Assembly: GCA_013398175.1 (NCBI GenBank)
Contig: VZRZ01003213.1
Span: forward strand, 653,925 to 717,924
Source: Climacteris rufus
Lineage: Eukaryota > Chordata > Aves > Passeriformes > Climacteridae
Reading direction: 5' to 3'
Length of the DNA stretch: 64,000 nt
In this document: positions 37,946-51,715 of the stretch, in pieces
Layout: every line of letters starts with the position of its first letter
Position numbering within the stretch: position 1 is the stretch's first letter
The notes under the pieces: model-generated
Told to the model about the DNA's origin: nothing
Databases searched by the model: none
What the model saw: only the letters and a program-made list of their open reading frames with translations
Made by a program: the position numbers and the translations under genes

Positions 37946-38551
37946 TGTTGGGTTGACCCCATCTGGTCACCAGGTGCCCACCAAAGTCTCTCTATCCCTC
38001 CCATCCTCAGCTGGGTGGAGGAGAGAAATCACAACCACAGGCTCCTGGGTCAAAAAAAGAACTGAGAGAGATCACTCATCCATTGCTGTCATGGGCAAAA
38101 CAGACTTGACTTGGGAAAATTATCTTAATCTTTTACCAAGCAAATCAGAATAGGGTAATGAGAAATAAACCCAAAACTTAAAACACTCTCTCCCCACCCC
38201 TCCCTTTTTCCTGGGCTTACCCTTACTCCCAGTTTGCAATAGTTCCTCTTCCCCTAAGCAGTTCAGGAGGACTTAGCCCTCCTTCTTCCCTGACCTTGGT
38301 GTCTGCAGGTTTTTTCTCTCAGTCTCACTCCACTGTCCAGTTGCTGTTCAGAAATTTTACCCCTTCTTAAACCTGTTGTCCCAGACATGCTACCACTGTT
38401 TTGATGTACTTGTCCTTGGCCAGCAGTGGGTCTATCCCAGAGCTGTCTGTCATTGGCTCTGTTAGACACAGGGGAAGCTTCTACCAGATTCTCACAGAAG
38501 TCACCTCTGTATCCTCCCACTGCCAAAACCTGGCCATGCAAACCCAATACA
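37946..38551 (-). mobile_element. ERV LTR, minus strand (606 bp)
   Basis: The plus strand begins TGTTGGGTTGACC and ends AAACCCAATACA, so read on the minus strand the element starts TGTATTGGGTTT and ends GGTCAACCCAACA, with matching inverted ends. On that strand a TTTAAG TATA-like box lies at 38371-38366, ahead of the U5-like end. The order of words (AGCCAATGACAG, ACACCAAGGTCAGGGAAGAA, TTTTCCCAAGTCAAGTC) is that of a frequent bird LTR group, probably ERV-L-like, from memory. It is shorter than long members of the group that I recall, which suggests loss of the central sub-repeats. The immediate flanks (AACTG and CAGGA) do not match, so no target duplication is seen. Confidence 0.85.
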
Positions 38552-41384
38552 CAGGAGCTTAATTTTTACAAAGTAAGGTAATACTTACACTAAGAAACTC
38601 TAAGAACAAGCAAAAAGTTTTAGGGCTCTGAAGTATATTTACTAGCTGTTATCCAGTATGATTGGTACACCATATTTAATGAAATACAAGTCTGCCTTAG
38701 AAAAAAATAAACACAATTTCGACCTGATTCAATAAGAAGCAAAATGTTTATAGCACAGCAAGGTATTATTTGTTTATAACCAAAAATTAATATTTCAGAC
38801 TTCTTAAACAAATTCATGTTGAAGAAGCATTTTCTTTACAGAAAAATAATTTATGTAATTTAAATATTCCACATTGTAACAGGCATATTATTCTGTAGAG
38901 TACAGTGGTGACTGTAATTTAAGCAGTGTTCCCTCTTACCCTTTTAACTTATTTAAGTTTGCTGGAAAAAGCAAAATTCCACTTTACCACTGTGGGAAGT
39001 GTTTTCTGTATTCTCACCCTTATCTCCTCTTTCATATTTCGTTCACACATGTTTTTACATTCACTTAAACTAAATACATAAAGTACCGCTTTCATGCTTT
39101 CAGACTTGCAAGGAATTATTACAAGAAAAGATGACAGAATCTTTCAAAATCAAACAAGCCAGAAAAAAAACACCTTAGAGGAAGTTTCAAAATATATATT
39201 ATTTGTTCTTCCAATCATTCACATTCACATTCAGCAAAATCATGGTTCTTAACTTGTCCACATGACTGGTTTGTGCAATCAAATTAGTATGTGCCAAATC
39301 TAACCTCAAGAAAACTCAGTCAGCTATTCATACGTCAGCCTGCTTGATAGAGCAAGTAGTATCAGTACAGAAAAGGCACACCTTGAATTTAGTGATAGGC
39401 AACAGGTACAGCATTCTCAGCTTTGCTATTTGATAAGCTTATTCTAGCGTTTAGCAACCAATCTCAAAATATGCTAGAAAGCTACTTTAATTTGCAATGG
39501 AACAGTAAAGAGCATTCCTTCCACAAACAACACTAATAAATATCTTCATCTTAATGAATAGACCATATGGAACTGTCACCTTGAATAGCCATATTTAATT
39601 GATTTTAAGGCTCTGAAAGACTCTTTTGCTCATTTTTAACCTGTTCCATGTGACAAATTGTGAGGATTACCTGAGTCAGTTACTGCATTCAGTCCAAAAG
39701 CTATAGATAAAATACAGCCTCTCTCTTTCTATCACATGCCAGCTCGATTTAAAGGTTTGAATTGCAAAAAGATCCACGAAATATCTTTACAAATTTTTCC
39801 ATTGCCAAATTATTTTCAATATTGACATTTGTTTATGATTTTATTCCATTCTTGCTTTTAGATATTGCTGTGGCTGTTGAAATGAAGAACATGGACAGAT
39901 TTATTATTTATCATGAAGATATTATGTTCAGGAAAGACTATACTCTTTCTCACATCATCTTTCTGTCTTCTCTAATAGGAGATAAAACCTGCATTAGTTT
40001 AGACTTGTCATGGCTTTTGCTCAATTTTTGAGTTTTCAACTTCTTCTTTGAACTATTAATTCCCTAATTTGGTGTAATATTCCAGTAAGACAATGCCAAA
40101 GGGACTGATATAAAATGATCTTGCTTCTCTTTACAACAAATTTCACTATTTCTGTATCCAGCAGTTGCCTGAGCTCTTCTCGGTACTCTGAGTATGTGCT
40201 TTCACTGTGACACAGAATCACTTTAAGCCTCTATGTTGGGTTAATATACTCTCCTCTTATACCTCTAGCACGTGGTCTTTTTCATCCAGAAGCACAACCT
40301 TATCCTTTGTTATACTTCACACAAATGTTTTGATAGCATCCGGGTTGTTAAGTGATTTAAATTCTTATTGATTGATTTGTCTTCCTAAGTGTTTGCCATT
40401 GTCACAATTACAGCTATGTCAATGGTAATTTCACACCATATAATTGATAAAATATGTTGAAAATGTTGAGCTAAGAATAAGCTAACGTAAGAGCTCATTA
40501 CAATTGCCAGCAGTTGCAGGTCTGTAAGTTGTAAGCCACTGAACTCTTGCTGTTGCTCTAACACTAATCCAGCTAATGAAAATGTAGTGCCACCATTAAT
40601 CATACGTCTCTACAAAAAATGCATCAACACCTTTACAAACTGTGTATCAGGGTATATACATGACTGTCATCATTGGTAAATCAATTCTGACTGGTATTTA
40701 TTAGATTGCTCCCTTTAAGTGATTTTTTAATAATGTCCAGTATTAAGCACTTTCTATTTTGCCTTTCATCAAAGTTGGATGGGCAGACCAGTAAATACCC
40801 AGATAATTTCTTTTAGCTATTCAATGTTATTGAACAGACAGATCTCTTGAATGTTCTATTTGCAATTTTTCTCCAGTGCCTCTTTACTAAGAAAACAAGT
40901 GATAACTTATTATGAATCCTTTATTTCTTATTGTACATTAAATAATTACTTACCTTTATACTTTCTACCAAAACTTTCTTTTTGCATCTTTTATCTTTGC
41001 CAATAGTTTCTCATACTTCTTAGTTTGTGTTTGATGTTCAGTAGCACTAGCTTCTCCCACCTTCCACTTCTTATAAGTGTATTTGTTAATTTCTTCATTT
41101 CCTCTCTAGATGCTGAGGCCTTTTGTTCAGTTCTATTTCTTTAGTTTTGATAAGTATCATCTTCCTAATGGTCTGATAGCAAGCTTGACAGCACCTAGTA
41201 AAATGCTTTTAAGTTGCATCCAAATGTCATTCATGCTAAGTTCTTACTACTATCTGATTTAGCTATAAGTGGGTTTTTGCCTTTATGATAGGATCTCTTT
41301 AAATCATTACATATATATTTTACTATTCTTTGTCTGTTCTATATGCACATTGTAAATGTGATTCACTGGAGCATAATGACAGAT
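38552..41384. other. Unique AT-rich DNA, nothing recognised
   Basis: No repeat family, coding exon or RNA gene was recognised. Confidence 0.65.
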
Positions 41385-41762
41385 GAAGGAAGAGGCTGAG
41401 GGAAGAGCTTGCCTGGCATGAAGACAAGAAGGCTTTGCAGGGACTTAATAGCAGCTTTCTAGTGCCTAAGGGGAGGTTATCAACAAGATGAAGCCAGACT
41501 CTCTATTGACGTGCATGACAGAAAAACAAGGGAAAACGAGATGCCACCTTTACACAAGGAAAAAAATCACTGTGGTACTCTCCAAGGATTAGAACAGAAT
41601 GCCTGGGAAGCTTGGGTAATCTCTGTCCGTGGAGATTTGTCTGACTAGATTAAGACATGAGCAGCCCAGTCTGATCACAGAGCTGAACCTGCTTTAAGCA
41701 GGAGACTGGACTAAACACCTCCAGAGGTGCCATCCAGCCTGAATGATTCCAATTCTGCAATA
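41385..41762 (+). mobile_element. CR1 LINE, 5'-truncated
   Basis: Starts near AGAGGCTGAGGGAAGAGC and continues with GGAGGTTATCAACAAGATG, GGGTAATCTCTGTCCGTGGA and GCTTTAAGCAGGAGACTGG. It ends with CCAGAGGTGCCATCCAGCCT and a worn tail (GAATGATTCCAATTCTGCAA). This is the 3' end of a diverged CR1 subfamily, different from the copies at 51-55 kb, as the GAGGTTATCAA segment shows. Confidence 0.85.
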
Positions 41763-42469
41763 AGATCACTCATAGCTCTGCCAGTATTTATTTTTAATTT
41801 TGTTTGCAATTCCTTCTACCTGTCAGAATGACGATTATATCAACATTCCATGGGGTTCATTATGACCATGCTTTAGGTTTCGATTTTTAGAAAAAGAGAT
41901 GCTTAGAAATTCTAGAATGTTTTGGAATTAGCTGCATGAGACCAGCGCTTGTTATTCTGAGTAGATTGCCTACAACACCACAAATTCATTAAGCATATGA
42001 ATGCCTCCACCAGCCTTTCCCTGGTTCTTTGTTTTGTATAGTAGATACTATTCTTGGTAATATAAAATCACCACTGGATGTGCAATAGGCTTTTCTCAAA
42101 CAATCATTCAAAAAATTAAATTTGTGTACATTGCCAATACAAACTGTGATAGAGTCACAAATTAACATTCAACAGTTGTAGTCATACATTGTCCAAGGAG
42201 TTAGGGTAATGCAGTTTGAGCAATACTCTGGTGACACAAATTACTTGATTTCCAAGTTCTAGGACAGTTCTTTCTGACATTTGACTGAAGTCTATTTTCT
42301 GTGTCCCGTATGCCACAAGCTGTCTGATATTTAACATACAATATTCCCTTGCACTGAATGTTATACACACAAGTGTTTCCTACTAACATGATGAGTGCCC
42401 AGATGGTGCAGACTGAGTTCTCTGTGCTACTAAAGAATTTTGCTTTCAGGATTTAATGATTTAAAAAGC

Positions 42470-42490
42470 AAAAAAAAAAAAAAAAAAAAA
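42470..42490. repeat. Poly(A) run, 21 bp
   Basis: Twenty-one adenines follow TTTAAAAAGC. No processed gene copy or SINE body is recognisable upstream, so I treat it as a simple repeat. Confidence 0.9.
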
Positions 42491-43717
42491 GCAACTGCTC
42501 TTCTCCAAACAGTCACTTTTGCTTGGCTTTCTAATTAGTCTTTTTTCCATTGATCAAAAAAGTGTCTGAACATGCACACCTTTTGATAACATTGAAAGTT
42601 AACACCTTAAAGATAATTGTTGCCATAATACTGACCTTTCAAATGTGGTGTTATTGTTGACATCTTAAAGTGACTTTAAATATTTATGCTAATGAGAATC
42701 CCTTTGCTTTCATGTCTGAATTCACGACTCCTTGCCATAAACAACCTCAGTAATATGCCTGTAGGCTTATGACTCTCCCGTAAAACCAATCACACTAGCA
42801 ATCTCATTTTGAAGCTGGTATTAAAAGTGGGATAGACAAGCGTTTCTGCACTACCATAATCCGGACAGAATTTTCTGCATACATCTGAAGCATAAAACTT
42901 TCCCTGTTACACGATCTGACAGCTGAGATGAAGATATTTGACAGGACTTGGCCTATGATTTTGCAGGATTTTGTTTGTAATACTTTACTATATGGTCATT
43001 AATTCTCCAGGCTTCGGCCTTACTATTCAAAGTCTACAGTCAGTATGTATTTTCTCTGTGTATCCTGGGAGTAAACTGAATGGGATGTTGGTATAACTTA
43101 TAGCTGAAATTTTACAATGTGACAGAGGAAAAATGTAAGAAAATATCTTTTTCACAGAATGCACAAAAGCACACCCTCAGCACATTCTAAATAGACATGA
43201 GTATCTTGGTTAATATTATCTCCTTCTGTTTCATGACATGGATCTTCTTTTCAGCTGCCCTTTTATATCTTTTCCTCTACTTTGGGAAAAAGACATATAA
43301 ACCACCACTCTTGTGGGAAATAAGGATGTGTTGTCTTTAGTATAGAGTAGATACAGATCTACATTTCTGCATTGCTCTCAAAACTTTCAAAACCAAGGAA
43401 TTGGTTTAATTCTAGATATCTTTGAATGGTATTGGGTAAAATTATTATGGTAATTAAGGTAATGCATGACAAAAGGTTTTTGTCAGAACCCTTTGATTCA
43501 ACCAAAAGGCAGTCCCTTACCTACTTACCAGTAGATGCCTTGGGAGGGGAGGAGAGGAATACATGAAGAAAGAACTTTCATCCAACTACTCCATATATAG
43601 TTTTCTCTAAATATCTTCTGACCATTTTCAGAGACACTAAACGTTGAAAGTTTTACACTCCTCTGGTGTTTTGCAGACTTAATAAGGGAATAATATCTGA
43701 AGTCTGAAGACTGGGGG

Positions 43718-43771
43718 AAAAAAAACCAACAAAACAACAAAAAAAACCAAACAAACAAACAAAAAAAACAC
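43718..43771. repeat. A/C-only simple repeat, (CAAA)n-like
   Basis: Fifty-four bases with only A and C, including CAAACAAACAAACAAA. Confidence 0.9.
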
Positions 43772-46700
43772 TTGGGGAAATGACCATGTAAGAGAAGACA
43801 TTTTATTACCCCTCCAAGTAAGAGTTCATGCTAATACAGGCAAAGAGGCACTTTTATTAACATGTGGTAGTTGCTAGCTGGTCAAGTAATTGTTGTAGAC
43901 AAGATGTATGTTTTCAAGACATATTAAAGTAATGCCAGTCTTAACTAACTTCAGCCATGTAAGAACTAATCATTTAAACAATTTGTCTTACACATAGTCC
44001 TTCTCTTTAAATATTTGAAAGTAGTAAAGAGAAGCTGCTGCATCGCACATTCCATGTTAGGTACCCACAGAATTGATTCCTGCATGAGGGTACATTTAGA
44101 GACCAACTAGAAACTAAAATACATTGGAAGATAGTGATTGGAAGATCAAATAAATTAAAGATGGGAACGCTACCTATTAGTAATTGAGGAATCAAAATTT
44201 CAGGCCCCAAAATTAAGTAAGCAAATTTTGTCTCCTAAATTTCTTCTCTACTTGAATTCCCTGCTGAGGATTCTTGTCTAGCAGGCTTTTGTAGTGGTTA
44301 GCCATATGGCATTCTCTTCTGTAATTTTATTTGTGCTTTCAATTACAAAACGCTTCTTAGTAGACAGGCAACAACACCTTCTACACTAGAAAGTTGCTCA
44401 AAGTAACAAACCCACACTTAGAGATAAATTATTAATTATTTTAGAATTTCTGATGTGGAATAAATGTACATGCTATTTTCACCACAAATTTTAATTAATC
44501 CAAATCAAATTTCATATATAAGCTGTCAGAGGAAATGTCCGACCCATTTGTGAGAGTATAGTTACCTAATATAATGTGAAGAAGCCTCTACTTGCTATCA
44601 TTTTGTTTAGCCATCATAGGTGTTTAATTACATTCTTTTGATGTCAGTAAAATAATTTAACTTCCCCTGAAGACATTGAAAGGCATCTGCTATCTTGAAA
44701 AAAGTATTTTCCCATGCCACAATTTGAGTTTTAAGCATAGATACTTACACAACACATATCTGTATCTTTCTCCATTCAAAGTAAGCTTTATGCTTAAATA
44801 AGAATTCAGCCATTATATTTTGATTTTAAAGTGTATGACTACACATAGCAAAATGTATGTTTTCATAACAAAGAATCCAATAGCTGAAGAAATATTTGGC
44901 AAGTGTTCTGATGGTGCAATTTCAAATTATTGTATTTCATTCCATAAGAACTTTTCCATATATACAAAACCAGAGCATAGCTGCATAATTTATAGCCATA
45001 TTTGAAATTTAGGAGCTGGGTCAGCATATTTCATGGTGTATAAAACTAAGAACTTAGTCCGGGTCCATGATTTTCTAATGCCCATTTTGGAATTAAAGTC
45101 CTTCTATTTTATAAATATTAATACATACATATATATATTTTAAAAAAGTCTCAGGTGAGTGTGCTTATCCCTTTCCATTAACTCTAGAATAAGCCTAGAA
45201 ATTTTACTTAGAATAGGCTTAAGGACAAATATTATGTGAGATATATCCCAGTGTAAAAATTGCCATTTCTATTCTTCAAAATCTGCGGCATAGAAATTAA
45301 GATGTAAGAACCAGCCTTATTTTTTTTAATTTGTGATTTTCATAGCTCATTTAATACTATATTTTTATAAAATAAAAACCCAACAATATATGCTATAAAT
45401 ATGTGCTATAAAACAGCAGTAAAGGAATGTTAATGTGGAAGGAACAAGAATAAAAATTATGTCTAGTGCCATCCTTGTCCTGTTGGGAATATGTCTTATG
45501 TTATTATTGTCATAATAGTTATCTGGGTTTTGAACATAACTTATTCTACTATTAAATATTTTTTGCAGTCTGTAAAAAAATATTGTATTAAAGTAAACCA
45601 GTGAATGATTCTCTTTGCATATGCCATTTGTTTCACATGCAATGAAACCTGCCTATCTCTTGTGCCTAATAAATTCAACTGGGGAAATACAAATACAAAA
45701 TACTCCATTTTTTTTCCAGACCAGCCATTATAATTTAGTACAAGCTATGAAATTTATACTTAACATTATTTATACTTCACCTATTAGAATTCATTCCACT
45801 GGGTGTAGAGCTCAATGCAAATACTTAAGAATGAATGGCATTATAAATTGCCAGTATAACTAGAATTTAGGATGTGTCTGCTTAGTATAAATAATAATAA
45901 ACACTTATCCAAAGCTTTAAGTAGCCTAACTGTTAATAATACAATACAGAAAATAACATCAACATTAATTTAATTAGAAGTTCAGCAAACAGCAAACAGG
46001 AAACACACAGACACTACTTTCCAACCTCTAATCTTTGTGGGATGCACAATTTCCAACACCTTTTTTTCTGCTCCCTCAAACTGATGTCTTTTGCAACCTG
46101 AAAAAGAAGATTATTGATGTCAGGCAGTTACAGACTTAGGTAGTGTTAGAGGCAATGTTTACAGTCCTAGAGCAGTCATAGAGAACACATCTGATTGCAT
46201 TGCAGGGAGAAGGGAAAAGGAGAAAGGAAGGGGACAATGAAAAGAAAGCATCATTGAGCTCTCTCCTAGCAGCTGTGGTAAAATGAAATTGAATAATGAA
46301 ATATTTTGTAGGCTTACATGATTTACAACATCCTAAACAGATTCTGAAAACAATTTAGCAACCAGTGCAGACCTTAGATGTGATGCTGCCCGCCTCCCAC
46401 AATTTGATAATTCACTAACTTGAATGCTCTATTCCTTATCAGTTTCGGTCCCTGACTGCTTATATCAACTTGATGCAACAATCTAGTTTCAAAGTAACAA
46501 AAGAATAGAAAGCAGTAGCAAAAAGTTGCTTTCAAAAGATGCCGGATTACAGATCAGAGTTCATAATATTCTTACTGGGTAACTCATATAACAGGATCAC
46601 CAAACAGTAGCTAGGAAGCCCAAACTTGTCTTAAATTGCCATTTTCATGAATTTTAGCAAGCAATGACAGACTTACTCTCAGTCATCCTCTTTTTCCTTT

Positions 46701-48299
46701 TTCTGTATCTGTTTCTGTAACTCATTATTTGGCATCTGACAATATCAGTCATGGTCGAAGTTTTACATAAGTCACTCCCTTTCATGCCTCCAGTTCATGT
46801 AGATAATGTCTGAAGTCCTTTGTTGCAATGTCCAAGCCTCAGACACAGGACTACATACGAGCAGACCACTGGTAATGTCATTTTCTCTGCCTCCTAATGA
46901 CTCCCCTGACAATGGGAATACACACTGAAGACAAAAAGTGGAACCTGTGCCTGAGACCTCTCTCTGGATAGACTATTAACTGAGATTTCATCTGAGGACA
47001 AGCATGAAGAATTATTCTGCTTGCTTTTGTCAAGGTCTTCAGGCACATCTTAAAGCTAATCAATGGAACAGATCAGCAGATTTCATGAAACATCAGTGTG
47101 GATATCTGACCATTATCTGATTCCCAGAGGAAAACCTCCATTGTTCTTCTATGTCTATCTGACATAAATGTTTTATATGGAAACTAATTTTATAATCTTT
47201 GAGCAAGCAAATTACTCTTCTAAATAAACCAAATCATAGTTTTATTTGGTTGATGTTGAGTCAATGTGAGCTTGAGAGCTATGGCCATACACGGAACAGC
47301 CACAATTTATAGCTGACAAGCTAATAACAGGAACTAAAACAGTCTTTAATAAGATCAAGGCTCTTTAAAAAATAATTTGTTATTTTACAATATTGCCACA
47401 GGTAAAATAATAAATTGTTCATCAGAGAAGCTATGCTGAATGATTGCTTGGTAGTCTGGCTGGTTATCAAAATGGTTTTTTTACAGAGTATGATTAGATG
47501 AATAAAAGGTGAAGTGTCAACACATTCAATTTCTAAAGTATTGTGAAAAAAATTGAGACTATTAACACAATGTAGTATCAGTGGACTCATTACTATTCTT
47601 GACATACTCCTTGAGGACATGTAATAATTGCCTTTCAAGTTTTAATATTCATTTGCTCATTCGTTTTCACAAGTGTATATAACTGTGCTTTTCTTGACAG
47701 GCATTGGTGGTGGTAACAAGGTTGGGTTTCAATATCTAGGGTTAAACTAAATTTAACAGACCCAGTGGCTAAAGCCTTACCCAGAAATTTGGGAAAACGC
47801 ACACCGCTTTTTGGTATCGTTAAGAAAAACATAATCCTCTCTTAAAAGCATTGCATCTGCAGATAAATAAAAACAACTCTACAGAAACAGGAGAATACAG
47901 TGTTGGAAGATACAAGATCAGATCTACCATGTCTGTAACAAAATAACCACCTTGGTGATATCTTGATCCATTGTATCTATATTCCATGTCCAGTAGACCA
48001 TTGTTTCTTTGAAGATTCCTCACTTTTCTAACATCACGCATTCAGAGTATATTAATAATACATCATGTCTCAGAGATGCAATTTGTGAGTGGCTGCGTTA
48101 ATTCTCTTGGGAAAATGCTGTCTACCAGACACACCATCCTAGCAACACCATCTTGTGCAACTGCTGCACTTAGTCATGATGACAAGAATGTCAGAAAGAC
48201 CAGAACTTTGCACTAAAATGTTGAGCTCATCAGTGCAACCCAGAGGAGTCTCACTCAGTGGAACTACGGATGTTGAAAGAAAAGTATTGTTCAGAAGCC

Positions 48300-49140
48300 A
48301 TTATGGTTTAACACTGTGCTAGGTAGGGAAAGGGAAGGACCAATGGGATTTGAAGCAGGAAGCAGTCTGGGAAAATAAAGGGGTAAAGTTGTAACTGGGC
48401 TGGCAGAGCATAAAGAGTAGGTGGTCAATGGACTTGCCTGTTCATGATCTACACAAAGTATTCATGTGCCTGGGTAACACTCTGGAGAAAACCAAGTGAA
48501 AGTAAGTGCCAGCCCCTGGGATGGGACCAGGGCTCAGAGACCCATGCGCCTGTGGTCCAGCACCTGGAATGAGTGAGGATGTGCAAGTGGCTGTGTGGGG
48601 ACTAGCAGGTCTTGGACAAGCTGGATTTACTGGAAGTAGGTGAAGTGGTCTGGGAGAAAGGCAGGTGTACATGTTTCCAATGGTGAGAATACGGGAGAAC
48701 CTGGAAATAGAAGGGACTACATTAGTCCCTACTGTCAGAGGGACCATAGGGTCTGGGGGGCTCTGAGGGTGAGATCAGGTGGAGAGTAGATGTGTATCTG
48801 GAGCAGCAGCTGGAGTGGAGCTGAAGACTCAGGGGTTCATGTGTCCCAGTGGCAGCACCTGAGGGGACTGGGGCCCAGGGGACAGTGCTGGGTTGGTTGA
48901 ATATCTGAATTCAGTTGCTAGGTGGAGCCACCTTGTACATGTATTCCCACTAGCACACCTCCATCCTGCTCAGCCAGAGAGGGGACCTGGATGAGGCCAT
49001 TGGTCTTGTTTGTGTGAGTGCTGAGCACGTCTGTGTTATGTGCGTGGATGGCTGTATGCACATGTGTATTTGTGGTGGGTGGGTGTGCATGTGTGCCTAC
49101 TGGGAATATATGCTCTGGTAATATTGCCTCATAAGGCATA
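48300..49140. other. Unidentified GC- and GT-rich block, possible old retroelement
   Basis: The block stands out from AT-rich neighbours by high G content and many GTGTG words towards its right end (49000-49110). It contains AAAATAAAGGGGTAAAG near 48374 and a GCATAAAGAG TATA-like word near 48408, followed by a long G-rich stretch. This would suit a decayed LTR or its adjacent leader, but I cannot match it to a family or find clear ends or flanking duplications. No frame shows a recognisable protein. Confidence 0.4.
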
Positions 49141-51204
49141 TTTATGGATTAATTTATTTAAGTTATATGTATATTATTCCCCACATAATTACAATGCATA
49201 TTATAGAATAAATAAAAAGCAATACCAGGTGCAACTTTTAAATTAACATTTTGCTAAATATTTAGTTACTGATTTTTTTCAAACTTTCTGTCTTTCTAGC
49301 AATAAAAAATAAGGATAATTTCATCTTCTAAAGGTTGTTATGATTACTTTGCCAACATCAGAAGGACTCTGCCCACACTGTCTTTGAGACGTGCCAAACG
49401 TTAAATGAAACAGAGATGTACTAAAGTGATTATTTCTCCAAATCCACAGGAGAGTCAGTGGAGGCTGGTGAGATGTAGATTTCATCTAAATAATTAGTTT
49501 CCAGTGGTCATGAAAATAGAACAGCTAAATAGCTAATATAAGGATATTAGTATTGTCTAAACCCACGTTCCTGTTATAGATAAATAACATACTACAAACT
49601 GTAGAAAAATCTGTTAGAGTTATCCCTTTCACTGTTTTTTTTAAAGACCTCACCCCCTCAAAGATATCACAATAGCACTGCTGATGGTGTCATTTACCCT
49701 TCATTAAGAAAGTGATGATAGGAATCTTGTAATTGTAAAAGCTTTCTAGATAAAACAAAAGTCATTAATGTACTCTTATTTTCTGTTCGTCTCTCACAGT
49801 CTCAGCACCAGCTTATAATAGTTTAATGTGGATCACAAAAAGTGCTGTATGAATGTTTTACTAACAGAAGTGTGATAAATTTCTTATTTTCTGTTTAAAA
49901 AACCCCTTAATTTTATTTCGAGGTTACCTTTTCACAAGATAAATGAAGGTATTATGAATTCAGGAACATTCAGAAGATGAACAAGAGGCTATGTTTAAGA
50001 AATTAAAGCTGACTGAAATTTAAGAAATTTAAGAAATTAAATCTGCTGACTGAAATTTGTTAGCAGAAGGCGGAAGAGATTTTTATTCAGTTCAGTGAAA
50101 CTGTTTGATTCAGAAAATTAGCTACGCCATGTTTGCCTGCAGTTTTGTTATGAAAATATAACGAAATGTCAGTTAGCAACACAACATTTCTGTTTTACTG
50201 AATCACTGTCGCTCAAAGGTGCAAAAACTCAGTTCCTACAGTAAAGCAATCTAGGGATTACAGTTAATTGAATTGATTAATTCCATCCACATTGCTTTGG
50301 CTATTGCAGTCAACTGATGTTGACTCCAAAGCTCCAAGAATTTAATGATAGCTTTTAGACTGATATTCAGGAATGGAAGCAGTTTCTTCATCTTCTGACA
50401 TGACTGTCCTCAAACTAATCTTCTCCTCCTTTTATGCATTATTCTGTCTGTTCTGTGAAGCTCCAGATGTTCAAAGCAAACAGAGACGAGTCCATAAACC
50501 CAAGCCTTTCATTTTTGTTTTGCTTACAGCCTATTTAAACAACAGCCTCAGAAATAAAGTATCTATCTATGTGAAAGTTTTCTGTGCTTCTGCTCCTTTA
50601 GTTAAAGCTTACAAAACTGTCAGTTACCTTATCTGAGACAGACAAATAGCTAATAAAAACCCAGGGGATTTGACTTGAAAGTGGATACATGTACAGGAAG
50701 AGGAACAGTAATCACCTCTACTTACCTGGTTTTAAGAATCCAGATTTTATGCTGCTCCAACATTTCACTGTCCTTAGAGATAAATTTTTTTTGCCAAGCT
50801 CAAACCAGACTTTATCTTGCTGCTTATGCCCATCATTTTTTCCTCCATCCACCACAGATAAAGAACAGATTGTCCTCTTTTTCTGCAGACATTATTTATT
50901 TAAGAAAAACTCAACAATTTATGAAAGCCCTGCTCTTGGCAAAACTGCACATTTCACGTGACTTACACATATCTTGAGCACAAAGATTCAAGTTACTATG
51001 GCTATACATGTACTACTACTATTCTACTGCTCTACTACGGCAACTTCTAAGACCTATGGTGACATAGAAATACATTTCAGTCCACTAGGGACTGGGCAGA
51101 CTATAGAGGTGGGTGATCACTAACTGTATGACATTTGCAAGAGCAAATGCCAGATTCTACAACCGGCATGGGTTTATCCTGGTTATACATGCAAGTCAGG
51201 GAAT
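49141..51204. other. Unique AT-rich DNA, nothing recognised
   Basis: Small local repeats (AAGAAATT words at 49990-50060) are present. No gene or named repeat was recognised. Confidence 0.65.
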
Positions 51205-51715
51205 GCGAGACTGGAGAGCAACAGTGCAGAATGAAATGTGGGGACTTGGTTTGATGTCAAGGTGAATAAGAGTCAACAGTGTGTCCTGGAAGCAAAACCA
51301 GCCAATTGTGACCAGGGGTCTGCCCAGCATTGCTGGCTGGTCAGAGGAGGTGTCTTACTCTCCACTGCAAAGGAGTGGACACACCTTGGGCACTGTGTGC
51401 AGTTTTGGGTGTCTCAATATAAGAAGGAAATCATACTGGTAGAGTATGTGTAGAGGAGGGCAACCAAGGTGGTGAAAGGCCTCAAGAGCAAGATACCTGA
51501 GGAGTGGCTGAAGCCACTTGGTTTGTCCAGCTTGAAGAAGAGAAGGCTGAGGGATGTCCTCATTGCAGTCTAAACATTTCTTAGGGAGGGCAGCAGATGA
51601 GGCCATGCCAATCTCCTCCCTCTGATGACCAGCTATAGTACACAAGAAAAGGGTATGAAGCTGTGTCATGGAAAGTTCAGAATGGACATAATTCTTCACT
51701 GAGAGGGTGGTCAGT
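51205..51715 (+). mobile_element. CR1 LINE, first part of a split copy
   Basis: Contains GTCAACAGTGTGTCCTGGAA, TGTGTGCAGTTTTGGG, CAATATAAGAAGGAAAT, GTCCAGCTTGAAGAAGAGAA and TTCTTCACTGAGAGGGTGGT. This is the usual order at the end of CR1 ORF2 and the start of its 3' untranslated region. Homology stops abruptly at 51715 where an LTR-like block begins, and resumes at 53529 with the next CR1 bases. The reading frame is broken by many stops. Confidence 0.9.
51710..51715. repeat. Target-site duplication, left copy (GTCAGT)
   Basis: GTCAGT here and at 53529-53534 flank the inserted block. Leaving out one copy gives continuous CR1 sequence, which shows that this is the true integration site. Confidence 0.85.

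Larger units (their letters stand above)
41763..48299. other. Unique AT-rich DNA with two A-rich simple repeats
   Basis: Contains an A21 run at 42470-42490 and an A/C-only run at 43718-43771. No gene was recognised. Confidence 0.65.

Noticed and set aside
34513..38551. A provirus bounded by two LTRs
   Set aside because: The LTRs point in opposite directions and nothing between them resembles gag, pol or env.
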